A DNA stretch of 9,161 bases from Gemmatimonadota bacterium. GTDB taxonomy: Bacteria > Gemmatimonadota > Gemmatimonadetes > Longimicrobiales > Gaopeijiaceae. The stretch covers positions 1 through 9,161 of the forward strand of contig SKZC01000204.1 of assembly GCA_007127575.1 (NCBI GenBank). The letters are read 5' to 3'. A program made the position numbers and the translations under genes. Under the pieces are notes generated by a model. It worked only from the letters and a program-made list of their open reading frames with translations. It was not told where the DNA came from and did no database searches. This document shows, piece after piece, positions 6,555 through 9,161 of the stretch (the stretch's first letter is position 1; every line of letters begins with the position of its first letter).

Positions 6555-6589
6555 TTCCCCCGGCGCCATCAGGTTCGGCCTTTGGACTG

Positions 6590-7408
6590 CTAGCGGATCC
6601 ACCCTCCGATTCGATCCCATCGAATCTCCCGCACCCACGGAAACGGCGTGCCGTTTTGCGGATCAAAGGAGTAATAGACGAAAAGGGGACGGCCTCGGAC
6701 CGCCTCCCGATCCACGAACCCCCAGTACCGGGAGTCCTCCGAGTTATCTCTGCTGTCGCCCAGGACGAAGTAGCGATCATCGGGCACGACCAGGGGTCCC
6801 CAGGTGTCGCGGGAAGGACGGTACCGGGATCGCTCCCGGGCCCCCACCAGATAGCGGCGCTGCCAGGACATGTCCGGGTGAACCGCGTCCCCGGTGCGAT
6901 CCAAGTGGTGGACGTACGGCTCCGCCTTGGATGTCCCGTTCACCACCAGCTCTTTTCGCCGCATCTCAAGCGTGTCACCAGGTACGCCCACGATCCGCTT
7001 CACGTAGTGCTTCAGCGGCTCATGAGGCGGGTGGAACACCACCACATCCCCTCGTTCAGGCTCCCAGGGAGGGAGAAGCTGCAGGCCGGTTCCCGGGATC
7101 TCCGCCCCGTACACGGCTTTGTTCACGATGAGAAAGTCCCCCACGAGAAGGGTACCCTCCATGGAGCCGGTGGGAATCTTGAAGGCCTCCACGACGAACG
7201 CCCGGAGGAGGAGCACCAGAACCACCGCCAGTGCAAGGGAACGGAGGGTCTCCCACACCCAACGGCCCAGGCCCGGAGGAAGGAGGCCCTTTGGTGGACG
7301 CTCCCCTTCAGACCCTGAGGGGTCGGACGCCCCCCTTCGGAGAGTCTCCAGCCGGTCGTCGTCGGATCGGGCCATGGCACGGACACGGACCAGGCGAAGC
7401 GAGCCCAT
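6590..7408 (-). CDS. lepB: Signal peptidase I
   Basis: LepB is a membrane-bound serine protease that cuts signal peptides from exported proteins on the outer face of the inner membrane. The protein is 272 residues. Seen: a polar N-terminus, one membrane anchor (about 53-75), then KIPTGSMEGTLLVGDFLIVNK (77-97, split here by residues) with nucleophile Ser82, HYVKRIVGVPGD (134-145) with the general base Lys137, and LGDSRDNSEDSRYWG (216-230), box E, where the usual GDNRDNS reads GDSRDNS. The end, FVDREAVRGRPLFVYYSFD, resembles Gemmatimonadota-type LepB (recollection, unchecked). An in-frame ATG at 7375 (MARSDDDR) is an alternative start; neither has a good Shine-Dalgarno. Confidence 0.96.
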   Translation of the reverse strand: MGSLRLVRVRAMARSDDDRLETLRRGASDPSGSEGERPPKGLLPPGLGRWVWETLRSLALAVVLVLLLRAFVVEAFKIPTGSMEGTLLVGDFLIVNKAVYGAEIPGTGLQLLPPWEPERGDVVVFHPPHEPLKHYVKRIVGVPGDTLEMRRKELVVNGTSKAEPYVHHLDRTGDAVHPDMSWQRRYLVGARERSRYRPSRDTWGPLVVPDDRYFVLGDSRDNSEDSRYWGFVDREAVRGRPLFVYYSFDPQNGTPFPWVREIRWDRIGGWIR

Positions 7409-7543
7409 CGCTCGAGCCCGTCCGCCGGAGGGTGATCTGGACCGGGAAGTAGCTTCACGGCCACCTCAACTGAGACAAATTCGTCTGGTTCACGTCGGGC
7501 GACAAGTGCCCCACCACCGCCCTGAGGGACTCTCGCCCCCCTC
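7409..7543 (-). other. lepB upstream gap with small palindromes
   Basis: These 135 bp between the regulator stop and lepB have no gene. GGGCGA (7538-7533) / TCGCCC (7502-7497) could close an imperfect hairpin after the regulator, without a T run. A 14-bp near-palindrome AGACGAATTTGTCT (7486-7473), AT-rich in a GC-rich setting, abuts CTCA-AC-TGAG (7474-7465). It could be an operator for lepB. I see no clear promoter. Confidence 0.3.
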
Positions 7544-8905
7544 TCACTCCTCTCTCTGGAGCCCGAACTTCTCGATCTTCTTGTAGAGATTCGAACGGGG
7601 CATCTCCAGGGAACGTGCGGTTTCGGCCACATTCCAATCGTTCTCCCGAAGCTTCTGCAGGATGAATGCCGACTCCGCCCGGTCTTTGAAGTCGCTGTAC
7701 GTGGCTGCCTCCAGGAGCTGGGAACCGATCCCCGCCGAGGCCGTGGGACCCGCCACCAACTGGTCCACGTCTTCCCGGGTTATGCCGTCGTGGGCAGAGA
7801 GGATCAAGAGCCGTTCCACGGTATTTCTCAGCTCCCGCACGTTCCCCGGCCACTCCAGAGAGACCAATCGCTCCAGGGCATCGGGTTCGAAGGACTTGGG
7901 CGGCAACCCCTCCTCTTCGGCCATGCGCTGGGTGAAGTGTTGGACGAGCATGGGGATGTCCTCTCGGCGCTCCCGGAGGGGCGGCACGTGTATAGGCACT
8001 ACATTCAACCGGTAGAAGAGGTCTTCTCGGAACTGGCCTTCCTGTATCGCTCCCTCGAGATCCTTGTTCGTGGCCGAGACCACCCGAACATCCACCGAGG
8101 CGGACCGGTCATCTCCCACCCGGGTCACCACTCCCTCTTCCAGGACCCGGAGTACCTTCGCTTGCGCTCGGGCCGACATGTCGCCCACCTCATCCAGAAA
8201 GAGGGTCCCGCCATCGGCCTGCTGGAACTTGCCCGAGCGGTCCTGAACCGCTCCCGTGAACGATCCCTTCACATGTCCAAAGAGCTCGGACTCGATGAGT
8301 TCGGACGGGATGGCCGCGCAGTTCACCTCCACGAAAGGTCCCTCGCTCCGACGGGAGAGCCGATGCACGGCCCGGGCCACCAGCTCCTTCCCCGTCCCGT
8401 TCTCCCCGCTGATGAGAACTCGAGCATCGGTAGGCGCGACCCGCTCCACCCTCTCCAGAAGACGCCGGATCTGAAAGGACCCTCCCACGATGGCATGTCG
8501 ACTCTCCACCTTCGTCCGAAGCGCCTCCACACTATCGGCGAGCCCCCGTTTCTCCAGGACGTTCCGGAGCGTCACCAGGAGCCGGTCCGTATCCAAGGGC
8601 TTCTCCAGGAAATCGAAAGCTCCCCGTCGAGTGGCCTCCACAGCCGTTTCGATGGTGCCATGCCCGCTGATCATGACCACCTCGAGTCGCGGGTCCCGGT
8701 CGCGTAGACTCCGGAGGGCTTCGAGACCGTCCATCCCCTCCATCTTCACGTCCAGAAAGACGACCTGTGGATCCGTCTCCTCCAGTAGCCCCAACGCCTC
8801 CTCTCCGCCGGAAGCCAACGCCACCTCATGGCCCTCATATTCGAAAAGCTGAAGCAAGGCATCTCGAATCGTCGCCTCGTCGTCCACCACCAGGATCTTC
8901 GCCAT
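7544..8905 (-). CDS. Sigma-54-dependent response regulator, NtrX/NtrC family
   Basis: A two-component regulator that would use ATP to open sigma-54 promoters. With the longest start (8917) numbering, the receiver domain (about 6-123) has acidic pair Asp12/Asp13, phospho-acceptor Asp56, Ser84 and Lys106. The AAA+ domain (about 143-370) has Walker A GENGTGKE (171-178), GSFTGA (218-223, usual GAFTGA), Walker B TLFLDE (238-243) and WPGNVREL (356-363). A Fis-type helix-turn-helix ends the protein (about 426-450, NDWNVAETARSLEMPRSNLY). SGHGTIETAVEA and PRSNLYKKIEKFG are most like NtrX. The second Met (8905) is chosen because GGAAGGGG sits just before it and MAKILVVDDE is the typical start. The partner kinase is not visible. 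A GT or nitrogen role is not shown by the sequence. Confidence 0.94.
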   Translation of the reverse strand: MAKILVVDDEATIRDALLQLFEYEGHEVALASGGEEALGLLEETDPQVVFLDVKMEGMDGLEALRSLRDRDPRLEVVMISGHGTIETAVEATRRGAFDFLEKPLDTDRLLVTLRNVLEKRGLADSVEALRTKVESRHAIVGGSFQIRRLLERVERVAPTDARVLISGENGTGKELVARAVHRLSRRSEGPFVEVNCAAIPSELIESELFGHVKGSFTGAVQDRSGKFQQADGGTLFLDEVGDMSARAQAKVLRVLEEGVVTRVGDDRSASVDVRVVSATNKDLEGAIQEGQFREDLFYRLNVVPIHVPPLRERREDIPMLVQHFTQRMAEEEGLPPKSFEPDALERLVSLEWPGNVRELRNTVERLLILSAHDGITREDVDQLVAGPTASAGIGSQLLEAATYSDFKDRAESAFILQKLRENDWNVAETARSLEMPRSNLYKKIEKFGLQREE

Positions 8906-8917
8906 TTCCCCTTCCAT

Positions 8918-9161
8918 GTCAGGACGTCGACGCTCTCAACCCGACCCGCCCTCTAGAAGGCCGTTGAAGAAGTACAGGGCGCCACCGTTGGGAGCGCCAG
9001 GGAGCCGCATCGTAGGCGGCGACCCGAAGGCATAGCCCACGCTACGTCGAGGGGAGCCAACGACCGAGGGGGCTCCCTGCCGCCCCAACCGAGCGGCTGA
9101 TCTCGTGGATGCGCGAAGCGCTCAGGGCCCTTCCCCCGCGAGACCTCCGAGCACTGCGCAG
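8918..9161. other. Gene-free right end with inverted repeats, possible repeat element
   Basis: I cannot support a gene in these 244 bp. CAGGGAGCC (8998-9006) and GGCTCCCTG (9071-9079) are perfect 9-bp inverted arms around a 64-nt segment that contains CGTAG (9011-9015) / CTACG (9042-9046). Frames on both strands stay open for 30-60 codons, but with no start-plus-domain pattern. A short plus-strand frame from ATG 9109 (MREALRALPPRDLRALR) runs off the edge and could be the start of a divergent gene. No kinase C-terminus is seen upstream of the regulator. A dispersed repeat or transposon remnant is plausible. Confidence 0.3.

Noticed and set aside
6518..7318. 266-codon plus-strand frame opposite lepB
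   Set aside because: Antisense to a complete LepB with all catalytic motifs; no family resemblance.
7790..8707. 305-codon plus-strand frame opposite the response regulator
   Set aside because: A shadow of the AAA+ coding sequence with no domain pattern of its own.
9109..9161. Plus-strand start of a divergent gene (MREALRALPPRDLRALR)
   Set aside because: Only 17 codons are visible and no Shine-Dalgarno is clear, so it is mentioned but not annotated as a gene.
1..9161. CRISPR array, insertion sequence with transposase, prophage or defence genes
   Set aside because: No regularly spaced direct repeats and no transposase, integrase or defence-type protein were seen; the gene content is housekeeping.

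Overview
The window is a GC-rich bacterial chromosomal segment. Every gene I can support lies on the minus strand, so transcription runs from high to low coordinates. In that order the genes are: an NtrX-like sigma-54 response regulator, lepB (signal peptidase I), a compact primary-type sigma-70 factor, rplM, rpsI, rpsB, tsf, pyrH, frr, uppS, and the 5' part of cdsA, cut by the window edge. The run rpsB-tsf-pyrH-frr-uppS-cdsA is a classic conserved bacterial block joining translation, UMP phosphorylation, ribosome recycling and envelope lipid synthesis. With rplM-rpsI and a short sigma factor in front, a LepB ending in a WGFVDRxAVxGxPLFVYYSFD-type region, and an NtrX-like regulator, it looks most like Gemmatimonadota or a neighbouring phylum. 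That placement is inference from protein character, not from a search.

Layout. 7544-9161 holds the regulator, preceded by about 240 bp with no convincing gene but with inverted-repeat structure. 6590-7543 holds lepB and its upstream gap. 5539-6589 holds the sigma factor and a roughly 200-bp leader with several hairpins. 5443-5538 holds a near-consensus sigma-70 promoter (TTGACA-N17-TATCAT) that should drive rplM-rpsI-rpsB. 3269-3521 is a densely folded rpsB-tsf intergenic region: an 18-bp perfect hairpin, several smaller tandem hairpins, and a stem followed by T6 on the coding strand. 1-3268 is the tightly packed tsf-pyrH-frr-uppS-cdsA group.

How it fits together. Sigma factor and ribosomal genes set growth capacity; EF-Ts and RRF serve elongation and recycling; UMP kinase feeds pyrimidine nucleotides; UppS and CdsA make undecaprenyl-PP and CDP-diacylglycerol for wall and membrane; LepB matures secreted proteins. 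Most of this is housekeeping. I see no new multi-gene system. The non-routine signals are the structured rpsB-tsf gap, a roughly 115-residue Arg-rich then acidic tail on ribosomal protein S2, the structured sigma-factor leader, and the gene-free right end.
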